Part shown: positions 29,809 to 39,733 of the stretch, one piece after another
Layout: each line of letters starts with the position of its first letter
Position numbering within the stretch: the stretch's first letter is position 1
Source: Porphyra umbilicalis
Taxonomy: Eukaryota; Rhodophyta; Bangiophyceae; Bangiales; Bangiaceae
Assembly (NCBI GenBank): GCA_002049455.2
Contig: KV918825.1
Coordinates: 228,501-292,500 of the forward strand
Reading direction: 5' to 3'
Length of the DNA: 64,000 nucleotides
Translations under genes and position numbers: made by a program
The notes under the pieces: generated by a model
Seen by the model: the letters and a program-made list of their open reading frames with translations, nothing else
Databases searched by the model: none
What the model was told of the DNA's origin: nothing

Positions 29809-30389
29809 CGGGCCCTGTCATAAGTATCGTTTTCAGCTTCGGGTACGGTATATACGAATCGTTGAATTCGAGTACGAATACTGGCGACGTATATCTTCAC
29901 GTGAATCAATACGAAATATTCCTTGAAGACACGAGTAGGAATCAATCCCGAAATTGATTGACTTGGAACAGCTGCCGAGCTTTCGCAGCGCCAAGCGCCT
30001 ATTTTTCCCGAGCATGTCGGATCCGTTCCGTCACGTGAGTCATCCTGTTTGCGGCGTTGTCAACGGCTCGCGTGAGAATTCTAACGGGCGCCCTTTGGCG
30101 AGCACGCCACGGTTCGGAAAATCCACGCCAACTAGAACCTTTTTGTATTCAAATCAAGTCCAAATATCAACTGGTACTTAGCGGAGGTGAAATGACATTA
30201 CTGCATTCGATTGGTGCGCTCTTCTGGGTTTAACTCCGCTGTCGGTCGGAAGTGATAAATACCGACGGCTACCTACTCAGTTTTTGATATGGGTGTGGGT
30301 GCCAGCCGCCTTGCTGCCCACGGGTACGGGAGTTCAGACACTTACACCTGTAAAAACACCTACTCAGAATATACGTATGGTAGGGCCTG
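29809..30389. mobile_element. hAT-type MITE inside the Gypsy-B integrase
   Basis: A 581-bp AT-richer insert absent from the matching Gypsy-C sequence (near 43440). It is flanked by 8-bp duplications ATAGTGAC (29801-29808) and ATAGTAAC (30390-30397). The ends are imperfect inverted repeats, CGGGCCCTGTCATAAG and CAGGCCCTACCATACG (reverse complement of the right end). An 8-bp duplication with CAGGGCC-like ends fits hAT. No transposase is encoded, so it needed one in trans. Confidence 0.85.
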
Positions 30390-30397
30390 ATAGTAAC

Positions 30398-31077
30398 CCC
30401 CGGGCGAGCCAAGGAGAACTTTCTCCAGCGCCTTCACTCCCTTATCCCCTTAGTACAGGAGATCATGGAAAAGGCACAGGCACGGTACAAACGAGCCTTT
30501 GACAAGCGCGTGCAGACTCGCCGCGAAGCCCTCCAGGTTGGAGACTGGGTATTCGTGAAGTCCCACGAGAACCAGGGGGGTGAGCTCGTCTTCAAGACAC
30601 TGGGACCCTACCAGATCTTGAAGACGGACGGGCGTCGGCTTACCATCGAAAGGGACGATGGTATCTGTACCATCAACAGGAACCACGCCACCCAGGCCCC
30701 GGAACCACCCGAGGGGGACCCGGCGTGGGTGCCGTCACTGACCGCGTGGCCGGTCCCGTCTTTCCTCTCATGGGCCAGTAAACCGATTGAGGCTGTCTTC
30801 GACCGCTTTGTCGGACAGGGGTACGATGACCAGGAGCGACTCATGCTCAAGGTCAGGTGGTTCGGGTAAGGACCCCGGGGGGACTCCTGGCACTATGTGG
30901 AGGACCTCCCGGCTGAGAAGGTCCGCCAGCACTGCGTCCGGCACAAGCTCACGATGAGAAGAAGGGTATAATACAACTAAAAATCCCCAGTACGGGGTAC
31001 CCCTCGCACACACCCCCGACAATAGATCCAACCCAACTAGGGACAAACACCCTCAGGGCCGGGCTGCGCCTAACTTG
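30398..31077 (+). pseudogene. int: Gypsy-B integrase C-terminus and chromodomain
   Basis: Integrase resumes after the MITE: R-Y-K-R-A-F-D-K-R-V, then G-D-W-V-F-V-K-S-H-E and G-P-Y-Q-I-L-K (C-terminal domain). A chromodomain follows at about 30785-30950 (I-E-A-V-F-D-R, L-K-V-R-W-F-G, D-S-W-H-Y-V-E-D-L). A TAA at 30867-30869 lies inside the chromodomain where Gypsy-C has a Tyr codon. After the stop at about 30971 a short tail matches Gypsy-C (43990-44100) until 31077. Confidence 0.82.
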
Positions 31078-32495
31078 TGGTATTAATAACGTTAGTTCAA
31101 TGACCAGTGTACTGAGACCGACCGTAGCCAAGCAACAAAGCGAGTTCTATCGCCGTCGCGGCGAGGAAGAAGACCTTTTGTTGAAGGGCATCCGATGGGG
31201 AGCCGGGTGGTGCCCACGACGGCGACCCCGGACCCACGGTGATTTAATACAAACAGCGGCACTGGTCGATCGACCATCCGATCAAGCGATCGTGATGAAT
31301 GCCGGCAGACAGATAAGACAGGCAAGCAATAAAAAATAAACAATGCGGAAGTAACCCCCCAAAGGGCCGAGTCACACCCATCCGTGTATTCGGCCAGTCA
31401 AGGGGGCTACTCGTGGCTAATTGCCAATTGGTAGCAGAGATATGCTACATACCTCCAACGCGAGATTCGAACCGTCCCGGTGAGATCCGAGGATGGTGAA
31501 ACCCGATTGGGCGATCGCGGCCCCTTACGGGCCCGCGCGGGCGCAGCCGCCCAGGCGGTGGGAGCCGGGTGGGGGGGCGCGCCGCCCAGTCCCGATTGGG
31601 GGGAGGTGGCGGTTCGCCGTCGTCGGTCGCGACCGTCCCGCCACACACGCGTGGGCGTGGGTTGTGGGCAGCTGACGCGGCGGATCCGACCGGCGCTTGC
31701 GCGTACGCGCGCCCTCGCAGGCGAGTCGGCGTCGGCGTCGGCGTGGTGGCCAGGCGGCCGGTTGACAGGCGACGAGCGTCGGGGTTAAGACCCGTTGGTG
31801 CGCGGGTGCGTCGTGCAGCACACGTTGGGGCAACCGTCGTCGGCGCCGAGTGGCGCCTCCTTCGTCGGGGGTTTGACTACCCCGACGACACGGCGAAAGC
31901 CGGGACGCGGGTCCGTGGTGCCGAGCGTGGGGGTGGGGTTCACACCTCCAGGCCGGTTAGCACCGAGGCGTACGCGCGGTGCAGCACCAGCTGGGTGGTG
32001 GTCGTCGTGACGGCAGGCGCCGCCCTCGTCGGGGTGTTGACTCCCCCGACGACACGGCGGAAGCCGGAGTGCGGGTCCGCCTTGTATCGGCACGGGGCCA
32101 TCCCGTGTCTTCGTGCTCGCGCACAGGTCGCTGCCTAACGGCAAGGTTGAGTAGGGGTGCGCCGCCGCAAGGTGGCACACCGCGAGGTGGTGGGCCCGGT
32201 GAGTGTGGGTTTGCGCGGGGTGGGGGGGGCGGCGCGCACGGCGGCAAGGGCGGCGCGCACGGCGGCAAGGGCGGCAAGCCCGGCGGCGACGGCGGCAAGG
32301 GCGGCAAGCCCGGCGGCGACGGCGGCAAGGGCGGCAAGCGCTGCGAAAAGGGCGGCAAGCGCGGCCAGCCCGGCGGCGACGGCGGCAAGGGCGGCAGGCG
32401 CTGCGGCAAGGGCGGCAAGCGCGGCCAGCCCGGCGGCAAGGGCGACAAGCCCGGCGGCGACAGCCAGGGTAAACACCCCCCGGACGGCCAACGCG
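31078..32495. other. Region between Gypsy-B and the split ORF; internal repeats
   Basis: 31078-31800 shows no gene; a 6-bp hairpin (GTAGCA...TGCTAC) sits at about 31431. 31813-32095 holds two imperfect tandem copies sharing GTGCAGCAC and CCCGACGACACGGCG(A/G)AAGCCGG. 32222-32470 is a GGCGGCAAG-type minisatellite whose frames give Gly-Gly-Lys or Ala/Arg runs. The open frame of the next gene extends back to 32157 through this repeat. Confidence 0.55.
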
Positions 32496-33928
32496 ATGGC
32501 GGATTCCGCCGCGATGGCGGTGGACATCGGCGTTGCCGGTGGCGGTGAGGCCATCGACGAGGCGCATGCCGCCGCGGGTGGCCATCCGGAAGTGGATTGC
32601 TCCGCAGACCCAGAGGTCTTGCGCCAGTTTCGGCCTCGTGGCTCGTACTACGTGCACGCCAACCCTGTGGAGGTGGTCGATGGGGTGCCGCGAGTCACCG
32701 ACAACCGTCTGTACGAGATGTGCGTACGCAACCGCGCTCGTGCGCACACGCGCCGTGTTTACGCGCACTACGAGGCGTTGCCCGACTTCATCGACGTGAT
32801 GGCTCAAGCCGGGTTGCCGGACCACGCGGGCGACCGCGTGGCCGAGGTCCATGGGGACCCGTACTTCGGGAACCAGGGACCTCAGCGTCGTGTATACGAG
32901 GTGATGTCGTTTTGCAACGAGGTCGTGCGGTACCAACTGCCCTTGCACCCGTTCCACCGTTTGGTGTACGTCAATGCGTTTATGGTCCCTGTGAAGGGTA
33001 CAGAGTCGATCGAGGCGGCGGCCAACTCGTTTTGCCGCTTGCTGCGCAGTTGGCCGAAGGCCGTCTTCCTCAAGCGGGCTCTCGCCGAGGACCTTTCGGT
33101 CCCGTTCGGGCACGAATCCGGTCTGGAGCCGTACCTCGAGCAGCTCGCGCTGGTGAAGCACTAGGAGAACGACAACGTCGAGGATGACCGCAGTCCGCGG
33201 GTCACCGGGTTGCCGAACCCCTTTCGGCTGCCGATGTTCCCATCCGACCACCGTCGGGCCGCTGACACGCGCTTCTTTCGCGGTCGCGAGTTGATGCCCA
33301 CCGCGTGGGCGGCAGGATTTCTCCGTGCACCACGGGCGTTCGACTTGTCCCGTTGGCTTCCGCCTATCCCGGACTGGGAGCCCCACACGGGGTTGTGGGT
33401 AGCGAACCCCGTGGTGGTGTCGTACCTGGCGGATGCGTTGCGCAACGCCTACAGCTCCGTCTGGCAGGAGGTGTACTCCGAGTACTACTGCAACTTAGTT
33501 GCTGCGTGGGTTCACACCCGGCAGGAGGACAAGCTCTTTGTCCACTTGGACACGAAGACGCTTCGTCATTTCGACGCGTTGGATACGTCCAACTTGAAGG
33601 ACGCGCCCGACGGCGAAGCCAAGTACGTCTTGTACGGCAAGATGCGTCATGCAGTGACGGCGTTTCCCTGGCGGGAGGTCCTCGAGGACGTCGTCTGGCG
33701 CGACCGCGACTCCGGGGAAGCCCGTCAGGTGCGGGTCACGGTCGACCCGACCAAGGAGTACGGCTTTTGCCTTCGCCACACTTGTGTCGATTTCGACTGG
33801 GCGTTAAACCCGAACGCGCCACTCCCGATGGCTCGAATTACTGCGAACCATCCCGGGGTGTGGCGTCGTGGTCGTCGGACCTGGGCTCACGCCGTTGGCG
33901 ACGCCCGCGAGAGCCGCTACCGCCCGCA
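32496..33928 (+). pseudogene. Unknown protein, N-terminal part, with one TAG, split by Copia-A
   Basis: A frame of about 478 codons from ATG 32496 (M-A-D-S-A-A-M), interrupted once by TAG at 33162-33164 and still open in the same frame up to the Copia-A LTR. Residue use is varied and protein-like: Y-Y-V-H-A-N-P, R-V-Y-E-V-M-S-F-C-N, W-V-H-T-R-Q-E-D-K, R-H-T-C-V-D-F-D-W. I recognise no domain. I chose ATG 32496 because codons upstream are minisatellite. The minus-strand 533-codon frame over 31785-33386 is probably its shadow. It may be a host gene or an ORF of an unknown element. Confidence 0.55.
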
Positions 33929-34350
33929 TGTTGAGCTCTGCTCGGGAATTCCATTGGAGCTATACTTACACGGGGGCGCTTGGTGACTCAAGCTCGTGTA
34001 CTTGTTGGCATTCCATTGTTGTATGCCTTGTACTTGTTTGTACTTGATTTGTGTATCTCTTGGTGAGCCCCCCCCCTTCTTGTGGTGAGCTCGGGGAGAT
34101 TCTGCGTGGCGTGGTGACTGGATTGTGCGGCGGTGGGCGGCTTAGCACAGGGGAGGCGCATGCTCCGCTTTGGGAGGTGCGCCGCAGGCCCTGCACACGC
34201 GGAGAGTGGAAGTGCCTGGGGGAGCACTGAGAGGGGGTCTTCCCTGCGACTGGCAGAGGGGTCGCCTGGGGAATATCAGGCGGTGCTAGTGGGCCCAAGA
34301 CCGCCATCCAAGTAAATGAACGCATCCACCTATCTACCTCCCGCTTCACA
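33929..34350 (+). repeat. Copia-A 5' LTR
   Basis: Begins TGTTGAGCTCTGC and ends CGCTTCACA. Near-identical to 39000-39421, same length (422 bp). It should carry the element promoter; I see no clear TATA box to name. Confidence 0.94.
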
Positions 34351-34364
34351 GGTTATGGGCCCAG
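34351..34364 (+). promoter_or_regulatory. Copia-A primer-binding site (half tRNA-iMet)
   Basis: GGTTATGGGCCCAG directly follows the LTR. It complements the anticodon stem-loop of initiator tRNA-Met and not a tRNA 3' end. This is the primer type known for Drosophila copia, where the tRNA is cut in the anticodon loop. Confidence 0.85.
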
Positions 34365-34507
34365 CTGTCGCTGGTGGTCATCGTCGTCTTCCCTGCGGTC
34401 GCTGGTCGGACGACGTTGCTCGGGTTGCGGTGTGTTCCGGCGTCGCGCGGGCCGATACCGCCGTCGACGTCGTCAGTGCGGTGCTTGGTTGCGCCGCTGT
34501 CGTCAAC

Positions 34508-37500
34508 ATGTCGGACTACGGCCGCCTTAGCGGCCCACGGTTCGCGCAGCTGGACGACGACTACAAGGTGTGGGCGGCGTACCAGCGTGCGCAGCTCAAG
34601 AAAGAGAAGCTGTGGACGGCCGTCGTGACGGACCGCCCTGCTTCTGGTTCGAACGACAAGAAGTCCGACCCGGTGGTCGAAGCGTGGGACGCCATGAACG
34701 AGGCGGCGCTGGCGACCATCCAGATGTCGGTCAAGCCCGTGCATCTCAACACGGTCACGTCGGTTGACATGGCCAAGGAGGCGTGGGACGCGCTCAAGGT
34801 CATGTTCGAGGCACGTGACAATGCGCAGCTGCTGCGGCTCATGGACGAGCGGAGTAGCCTGAAGAAGGGCGACGACGAAAACATCATCAAGTTTGCGTCG
34901 CGCGCCAAGATGATCCGGGACGAGCTTGCCATGCTCGGAAACCCGGTGGACGACAGCACGCTCGCACTGCGTGTCTTGTCGGGGCTTCCGTTAGAGTACG
35001 GGATGCTCAGGACGGTCTTGGAGAACAAGGACTCCAAGCTCGTCATGTCGGACGTGACGGCTAAGCTGCTGCAAGTGGAGCAGCGGAGCATTACCGTCGC
35101 CGCGTCGAAGCCTTCTGGCAGAGTCAAGTCACAAGCCTTTGCTGCAGCGGCGCATAAGAAGTCGTTTGACAAGAAGTCGGTCGTGTGCTTCTACTGCAAC
35201 AAGAAAGGGCACATGCAGCGCGACTGCTACAAGAAGAAGGCGGACGAGGCCAAGGGCAAGGGCAAGCCCGGCGGTGGTGGTCGTGAAGGCGGCCACGGTG
35301 GCGGGCCCCACGCGGGTGCCGCTCTGGCCTACACTGCTTCCGCCAGCAATGCCGGGAGCAGCAAGGCTCACGGGAGCACACGTGGGTTATCAACCTGGGT
35401 GCTTGACTCTGGCGCAACCAACCACATGGCCGCCGGGGATAAGGGCTTCACTGTCCGGACGGCGGGAAGCGGGGCAGAGGTCACCTTGGCCAACGGCGAC
35501 AAGGTGCCCATCAAGGGGCACGGCCACGTCTCAATGGACGTTAGCAAAGGAAACACCAAGACGCGCATGGTTCTTGGGGATGCTATGCTCGTTCCGGACC
35601 TGACTAGCAACCTGCTGTCGGTTCGAGCGGTCGACCGCAATCGAGGTGCGGTGGTGTTTGTCGACGACACCTGCTACATCCTTAGCGACGGGGATGCTGT
35701 TCGCTCGAGCGGAGTGCTCGACAAGGCGTCGGTGGTCGGCAAGGTGAACGACCTGGAGCAGTATGTGCTGAAGGTGACGCCTGTCCAGGCGTCGGCTGAC
35801 TCGGCATCCACGCGTATAGCTGGGGAAGCGGAGCTGTGGCACCGTCGTTTCAACCATTTGGGGTTAGAGAACCTCAAGCAGGCGGCCACAATGGTCGACG
35901 GCATGCCGGTGTCAGTGGCAGACGCCAAGCGCGTTATTGGCACTGTGTGTGTGCCGTGTGTGGACGGCAAGACGGTGCAGGCGCCGAGCCCCCGCTCATC
36001 TACAGCGACGACCAAGTGCGAGCTGGTGCACACCGACATTGGTGGCCTACTCCCGGAGTCGCTGAGTGGCTCCATCTACTTCATGACGGCGCTGGAGGAC
36101 TCCACAGGGTTCATCACGGCTACGCCAATCAAGACAAAAGGGATGGCACCGGACGTGCTCAAGACGAGCATCAAGCAGCTTGAGACGCTGACGGGGGTCA
36201 AGGTCAAGCGCGTCCGTCATGACGGTGCCAAGGAGTACGTCATCAACGACCTCAAGGCGTGGTACGAGGACAAGGGCATCACGTCGGAGATGACGGCGCC
36301 ATACAAGTCACAGCAGAACGGCAAAGCGGAGCGGGTGAACCGCACGCTGATGGAGCGCGTGCATGCTGCTCTGCTCGATGCCGGAGCGGAGGAAGAGCTG
36401 TGGTCTGAGGCGTTGGCCTCCGTTGTCCACGTGCTCAACCGGTCCCCCAAAGCGGGGCTGGACGTGACACCGCTGGAGGCTCTAACGGGTCGACGCCCCA
36501 ACGTCGCGGGATTCCGCGTTTGGGGGAGTCGGGCGTGGGCGCTCAAGCCCAAGAAGCAGCAACGCAAGCTGGAGCCAAGGACCGACGTCGGCCGCTTTGT
36601 CGGCTACACGGTCGGTGGCAAGGCCTACCGCATCCTCGAGGACGAGACGAACCAAGTCTTTGAGCGTCGAGACGTGCTGATGGAGGAGAACCCGGCTAAG
36701 GCCGAGGCGTCGGCAGTCGGGTCAAGCGCTGGTCCCCGGCTGACTGCGGACTATGACGGCGACAAGAAGGACCCCACGGAAGGGGCAATGGACATGCTCG
36801 ACGCTGACCGCGGGCGAGAGGACGAGTATGCCCCCGACGACACCTCCGACAGCGATGACGAAGGCAGTGCTCCCTCCCTTTCTGAAGATAGCGAGGAGGA
36901 AGACGAGGACGGCCCCGACGGCTCGATACCGGCGGTCGGTCAAGGACCTGCTACCTGTGACAGCGCCGCACCTGGGCCTCGTCGCTCGAAACGAAAGCCA
37001 GCTCCCAAGGTAACAGCGTGGGAGAAGGAACCCAAGGCGTACCTGGCAAGCGGTACCAAGTCCTCGGCTGAAGCGGGTTGCGACCTGCACAAGCCCCCTG
37101 TGAACGAGAAGGAGGCGTGTGCTCGTCCTGATTGGCCGCGGTGGAAGCAGGCCATCAAGGAAAAAGTGGCAGCACACAAGAAGCTTGGCACCTGGTCCAA
37201 GATTAGGGTGAACAACAAGAAGCAAAAGGCCATCAAGACGCGATTCTTGTTCGACATCAAGCACGACGCGGAGGGCAAAATGACGCGCTACAAGGCCCGA
37301 CCTGTGGCCCAAGGCTTCAACCAAGTGCCGGGGCGGGACTTTGACGAGACGTGGGCGCCGGTGCCCAACGCGGCTACCACACGGGCCCTCTTTGCTGTGG
37401 CTGCAGCCACGGGCTGGGAGGTTCACCATGTCGACGTCAAGACAGCCTTCCTCAACGCCAAAATGGACAAGGAGATGTACATTAAACTCCCTGACGGTAT

Positions 37501-38686
37501 CGAGCCGGAGGGCGTGGAGGAGATGTGTCGGCTTAACCTGGCGCTCTACGGGACAAAGCAGGCTGGGCGGCTGTGGGGCATCAAGCTCGACAAGGAGCTC
37601 AAGGAGATCGGTGCAGTGCGGTCCAAGGTGGACCCGTGCCTCTACGAGTGGTGCCACCCTGTGCACGGGCGCGTCTTCATTCTCGTGTACGTCGACGACC
37701 TTATCGTGGCGAGCGAGAAGCTGGCTGGGGTTGCTGCCGTCAAGCGCTTCGTGTTGGCGAAGTTTGAAGTACGTGACATGGGGGAGGTCAACGACTTCAT
37801 TGGCATGAAGGTCATGCGTGACCGTGCGGCGAAGACGCTCACTCTGAGCAACCCGGAGCACACGGCGACGCTGCTGGAGGCGTTTGGGATGGAGACCTCC
37901 ACCCCGAACAAGGCGCCAATGGCGTCAGGGGTCAAGCTGACTAAGACGGGCGAGGACCTGCTGCCGGAGGGTAACCGGTACGCCGAGTTGGTCGGCTCCC
38001 TCCTCTACCTGTCCACCACGACAAGGCCGGACATCGCCTTTGCCGTGGAGGTGCTGTCGCGGTTCATATCTTGCCCTGAGCAGGACCACATGCGCGCGGC
38101 GAAGGGGGAATTGCGCTACCTGCGCGGGACAACCCGCATTGGGGTGGTCTACGGCGGCAGCGAGCAGCTGCAGGGGTTTGTCGACGCCGACTGGGCGGGC
38201 GACGTTGACGGCCGTCGGTCGACGACAGGCTTCGTCTTCACCCTCAATGGCGGGCCCATCGCGTGGGCAAGCAAGCGCCAGTCGACGGTGACGACCTCGA
38301 CGGCCGAAGCGGAGTACGTGGCCGCCGCGATGGCTACCAAGGAGGCGCTGTGGGTACGCAAGCTGCTGGCAGCGCTGGGGGTCGATGGCGGGGCCGTGCC
38401 GATGGGGAAAGACAACCAGGCTTGCCTCGCCTTGGTCAACAACCCCGAAGCCACCGGGCGTACCAAGCACGTGGACGTCGCGTACCACATGGTGCGTGAC
38501 TACGTGGCGCGCGGGAAGGTGACGTTCTACTTCCTCCCTAGCGTGGACATGCCGGCAGATGGGTTGACGAAGCCGCTACCGGCCCCGGCGTTCATCCTGT
38601 TTCGGCGCGTCATCGGCGTTGGCTCGGATCTGGGCGCCTTGGGGCTTGGCGCTACGCCGGCCCCACGTCCTGCTTCCACGTGCTGA
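34508..38686 (+). CDS. gag-pol: Copia-A gag-pol polyprotein
   Basis: 1,392 codons from ATG 34508; the frame is open back to 34316, but the relative Copia-C also starts M-S-(D/E)-Y-G-R here. In order: Gag domain (about residues 15-200); CX2CX4HX4C zinc knuckle (about 227-240, C-F-Y-C...); protease L-D-S-G with Asp 300; pre-integrase H..H..C..C; integrase Asp 510, Asp 572, Glu 608 (D,D-35-E); RT with V-D-V-K-T-A-F-L (Asp 976) and Y-V-D-D (1061-1064); RNase H with V-D-A-D-W, E-A-E-Y and K-D-N-Q. PR-IN-RT order is diagnostic of Ty1/copia. All catalytic residues I checked are present. Around the second integrase Asp the family has H-D-G-A-K-E-Y instead of the common S-D-N-G-x-E. Confidence 0.95.
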   Translation: MSDYGRLSGPRFAQLDDDYKVWAAYQRAQLKKEKLWTAVVTDRPASGSNDKKSDPVVEAWDAMNEAALATIQMSVKPVHLNTVTSVDMAKEAWDALKVMFEARDNAQLLRLMDERSSLKKGDDENIIKFASRAKMIRDELAMLGNPVDDSTLALRVLSGLPLEYGMLRTVLENKDSKLVMSDVTAKLLQVEQRSITVAASKPSGRVKSQAFAAAAHKKSFDKKSVVCFYCNKKGHMQRDCYKKKADEAKGKGKPGGGGREGGHGGGPHAGAALAYTASASNAGSSKAHGSTRGLSTWVLDSGATNHMAAGDKGFTVRTAGSGAEVTLANGDKVPIKGHGHVSMDVSKGNTKTRMVLGDAMLVPDLTSNLLSVRAVDRNRGAVVFVDDTCYILSDGDAVRSSGVLDKASVVGKVNDLEQYVLKVTPVQASADSASTRIAGEAELWHRRFNHLGLENLKQAATMVDGMPVSVADAKRVIGTVCVPCVDGKTVQAPSPRSSTATTKCELVHTDIGGLLPESLSGSIYFMTALEDSTGFITATPIKTKGMAPDVLKTSIKQLETLTGVKVKRVRHDGAKEYVINDLKAWYEDKGITSEMTAPYKSQQNGKAERVNRTLMERVHAALLDAGAEEELWSEALASVVHVLNRSPKAGLDVTPLEALTGRRPNVAGFRVWGSRAWALKPKKQQRKLEPRTDVGRFVGYTVGGKAYRILEDETNQVFERRDVLMEENPAKAEASAVGSSAGPRLTADYDGDKKDPTEGAMDMLDADRGREDEYAPDDTSDSDDEGSAPSLSEDSEEEDEDGPDGSIPAVGQGPATCDSAAPGPRRSKRKPAPKVTAWEKEPKAYLASGTKSSAEAGCDLHKPPVNEKEACARPDWPRWKQAIKEKVAAHKKLGTWSKIRVNNKKQKAIKTRFLFDIKHDAEGKMTRYKARPVAQGFNQVPGRDFDETWAPVPNAATTRALFAVAAATGWEVHHVDVKTAFLNAKMDKEMYIKLPDGIEPEGVEEMCRLNLALYGTKQAGRLWGIKLDKELKEIGAVRSKVDPCLYEWCHPVHGRVFILVYVDDLIVASEKLAGVAAVKRFVLAKFEVRDMGEVNDFIGMKVMRDRAAKTLTLSNPEHTATLLEAFGMETSTPNKAPMASGVKLTKTGEDLLPEGNRYAELVGSLLYLSTTTRPDIAFAVEVLSRFISCPEQDHMRAAKGELRYLRGTTRIGVVYGGSEQLQGFVDADWAGDVDGRRSTTGFVFTLNGGPIAWASKRQSTVTTSTAEAEYVAAAMATKEALWVRKLLAALGVDGGAVPMGKDNQACLALVNNPEATGRTKHVDVAYHMVRDYVARGKVTFYFLPSVDMPADGLTKPLPAPAFILFRRVIGVGSDLGALGLGATPAPRPASTC

Positions 38687-38999
38687 GCCCCTCCGTGGTC
38701 GGCGAAGGTCTGTGGCGGAGTGACCAAGGCGACAGGCCGCGTACCCTTTGCGTTTGGCATCGGCTTTGCGGCGGTTTGGGCCGGTTGTGGTGGCCGGACG
38801 GTCGGCTGGGGTATGTCATGTTGCTGTCCGAGTCGGCGGGGGTCGACTGAGCCCCTTTTGTTTTTTGCACGAACGGCGATTTTTTTTTTAGTTGACGGTA
38901 TCGTTACCGTCCACAAGAAAAATCGCGCAGAGTGCTTGAGACGGTATCGATACCGTCCGTTCCGGTGGACTTACATTAACTCCAATGTAATTGGGGGAG
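38687..38999 (+). promoter_or_regulatory. Copia-A 3' untranslated region, palindromes and polypurine tract
   Basis: Holds two 18-bp (near-)palindromes, GACGGTATCGTTACCGTC (38894-38911) and the perfect GACGGTATCGATACCGTC (38940-38957). AATTGGGGGAG directly before the 3' LTR is the likely polypurine tract. Confidence 0.75.
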
Positions 39000-39421
39000 T
39001 GTTGAGCTCTGCTCGGGAATTCCATTGGAGCTATACTTACACGGGGGCGCTTGGTGACTCAAGCTCGTGTACTTGTTGGCATTCCATTGTTGTATGCCTT
39101 GTACTTGTTTGTACTTGATTTGTGTATCTCTTGGTGAGCCCCCCCCCTTCTTGTGGTGAGCTCGGGGAGATTCTGCGTGGCGTGGTGACTGGATTGTGCG
39201 GCGGTGGGCGGCTTAGCACAGGGGAGGCGCATGCTCCGCTTTGGGAGGTGCGCCGCAGGCCCTGCACACGCGGAGAGTGGAAGTGCCTGGGGGAGCACTG
39301 AGAGGGGGTATTCCCTGCGACTGGCAGAGGGGTCGCCTGGGGTATATCAGGCGGTGCTAGTGGGCCCAAGACCGCCATCCAAGTAAACGAACGCATCCAC
39401 CTATCTACCTCCTGCTTCACA
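39000..39421 (+). repeat. Copia-A 3' LTR
   Basis: A 422-bp copy of 33929-34350 ending CTGCTTCACA, followed by CCGCG. Confidence 0.94.
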
Positions 39422-39426
39422 CCGCG

Positions 39427-39733
39427 CTCACCGCGGCGCGATCGCTCGCCATCTCCGCCTCGGTCGGTGGGTGCCACTTGGCCGACCCGCGCGTCGTCCA
39501 CCGCGGCAGTTGCCTTGTTTGGGTCGGCGCGCGCGCGCGATGTACGCGTTCGCGCGCCCCGCGGGGCAGCCTTTTCGGCGGTGGCTAGCGCCTGGGTCGA
39601 GCAGATCGCAGGCTTGCGTACCGGTGTTGAGCGCGCGGACGGACGGGGTGTCGAGTCGGCTTCGTCCATTATTGGACAGGCCGTGGCTCGCGCCGTTGAT
39701 GGGACGGCTCCATCTCAGCCGAAGGGGATGTAG
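39427..39733 (+). pseudogene. Unknown protein, C-terminal part, beyond Copia-A
   Basis: The reading frame of 32496-33928 continues here in frame once Copia-A and one target duplication are discounted, through about 100 codons to a TAG at 39731. The first part is Arg/Ser/Pro-rich, then Ala/Val/Gly-rich with W-V-E-Q-I-A-G-L. The in-frame continuation supports a single ORF before insertion. Confidence 0.5.

Larger units (their letters stand above)
23325..31077 (+). mobile_element. Gypsy-B: chromovirus-like Ty3/gypsy element, 3' end missing
   Basis: Starts with a 691-bp LTR, then leader, gag, protease, RT, RNase H, integrase with chromodomain and a short tail. The tail matches Gypsy-C up to 31077 and then stops matching. 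No 3' LTR follows, so the end has been lost or replaced. Several stops and frameshifts and a 581-bp MITE in integrase make it non-functional. The DNA before the LTR is a 164-bp satellite monomer, so it landed in satellite DNA. Confidence 0.88.
33929..39421 (+). mobile_element. Copia-A: full-length Ty1/copia element, apparently intact
   Basis: A 5,493-bp insertion with 422-bp LTRs that differ at only about four positions by eye. It has a copia-type primer-binding site at 34351, a polypurine tract before 39000 and one unbroken gag-pol frame. Flanks are CCGCA (33924-33928) and CCGCG (39422-39426), a 5-bp target duplication with one mismatch. It splits the unknown ORF 32496-39733 in frame. It is the best candidate in this window for a recently active element. 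Confidence 0.93.

Noticed and set aside
31440-31500. Possible minus-strand tRNA (GGTTCGAATCTC)
   Set aside because: The T-stem does not pair, and no cloverleaf can be built around it.
31785-33386. 533-codon minus-strand ORF
   Set aside because: It overlaps the plus-strand ORF 32496-33928, which has more varied, protein-like residues and continues in frame across Copia-A. The minus frame is His/Arg/Cys-rich, typical of a shadow in GC-rich DNA.
36722-37861. 379-codon minus-strand ORF inside Copia-A
   Set aside because: Exact antisense of the RT region, with no motif of its own.
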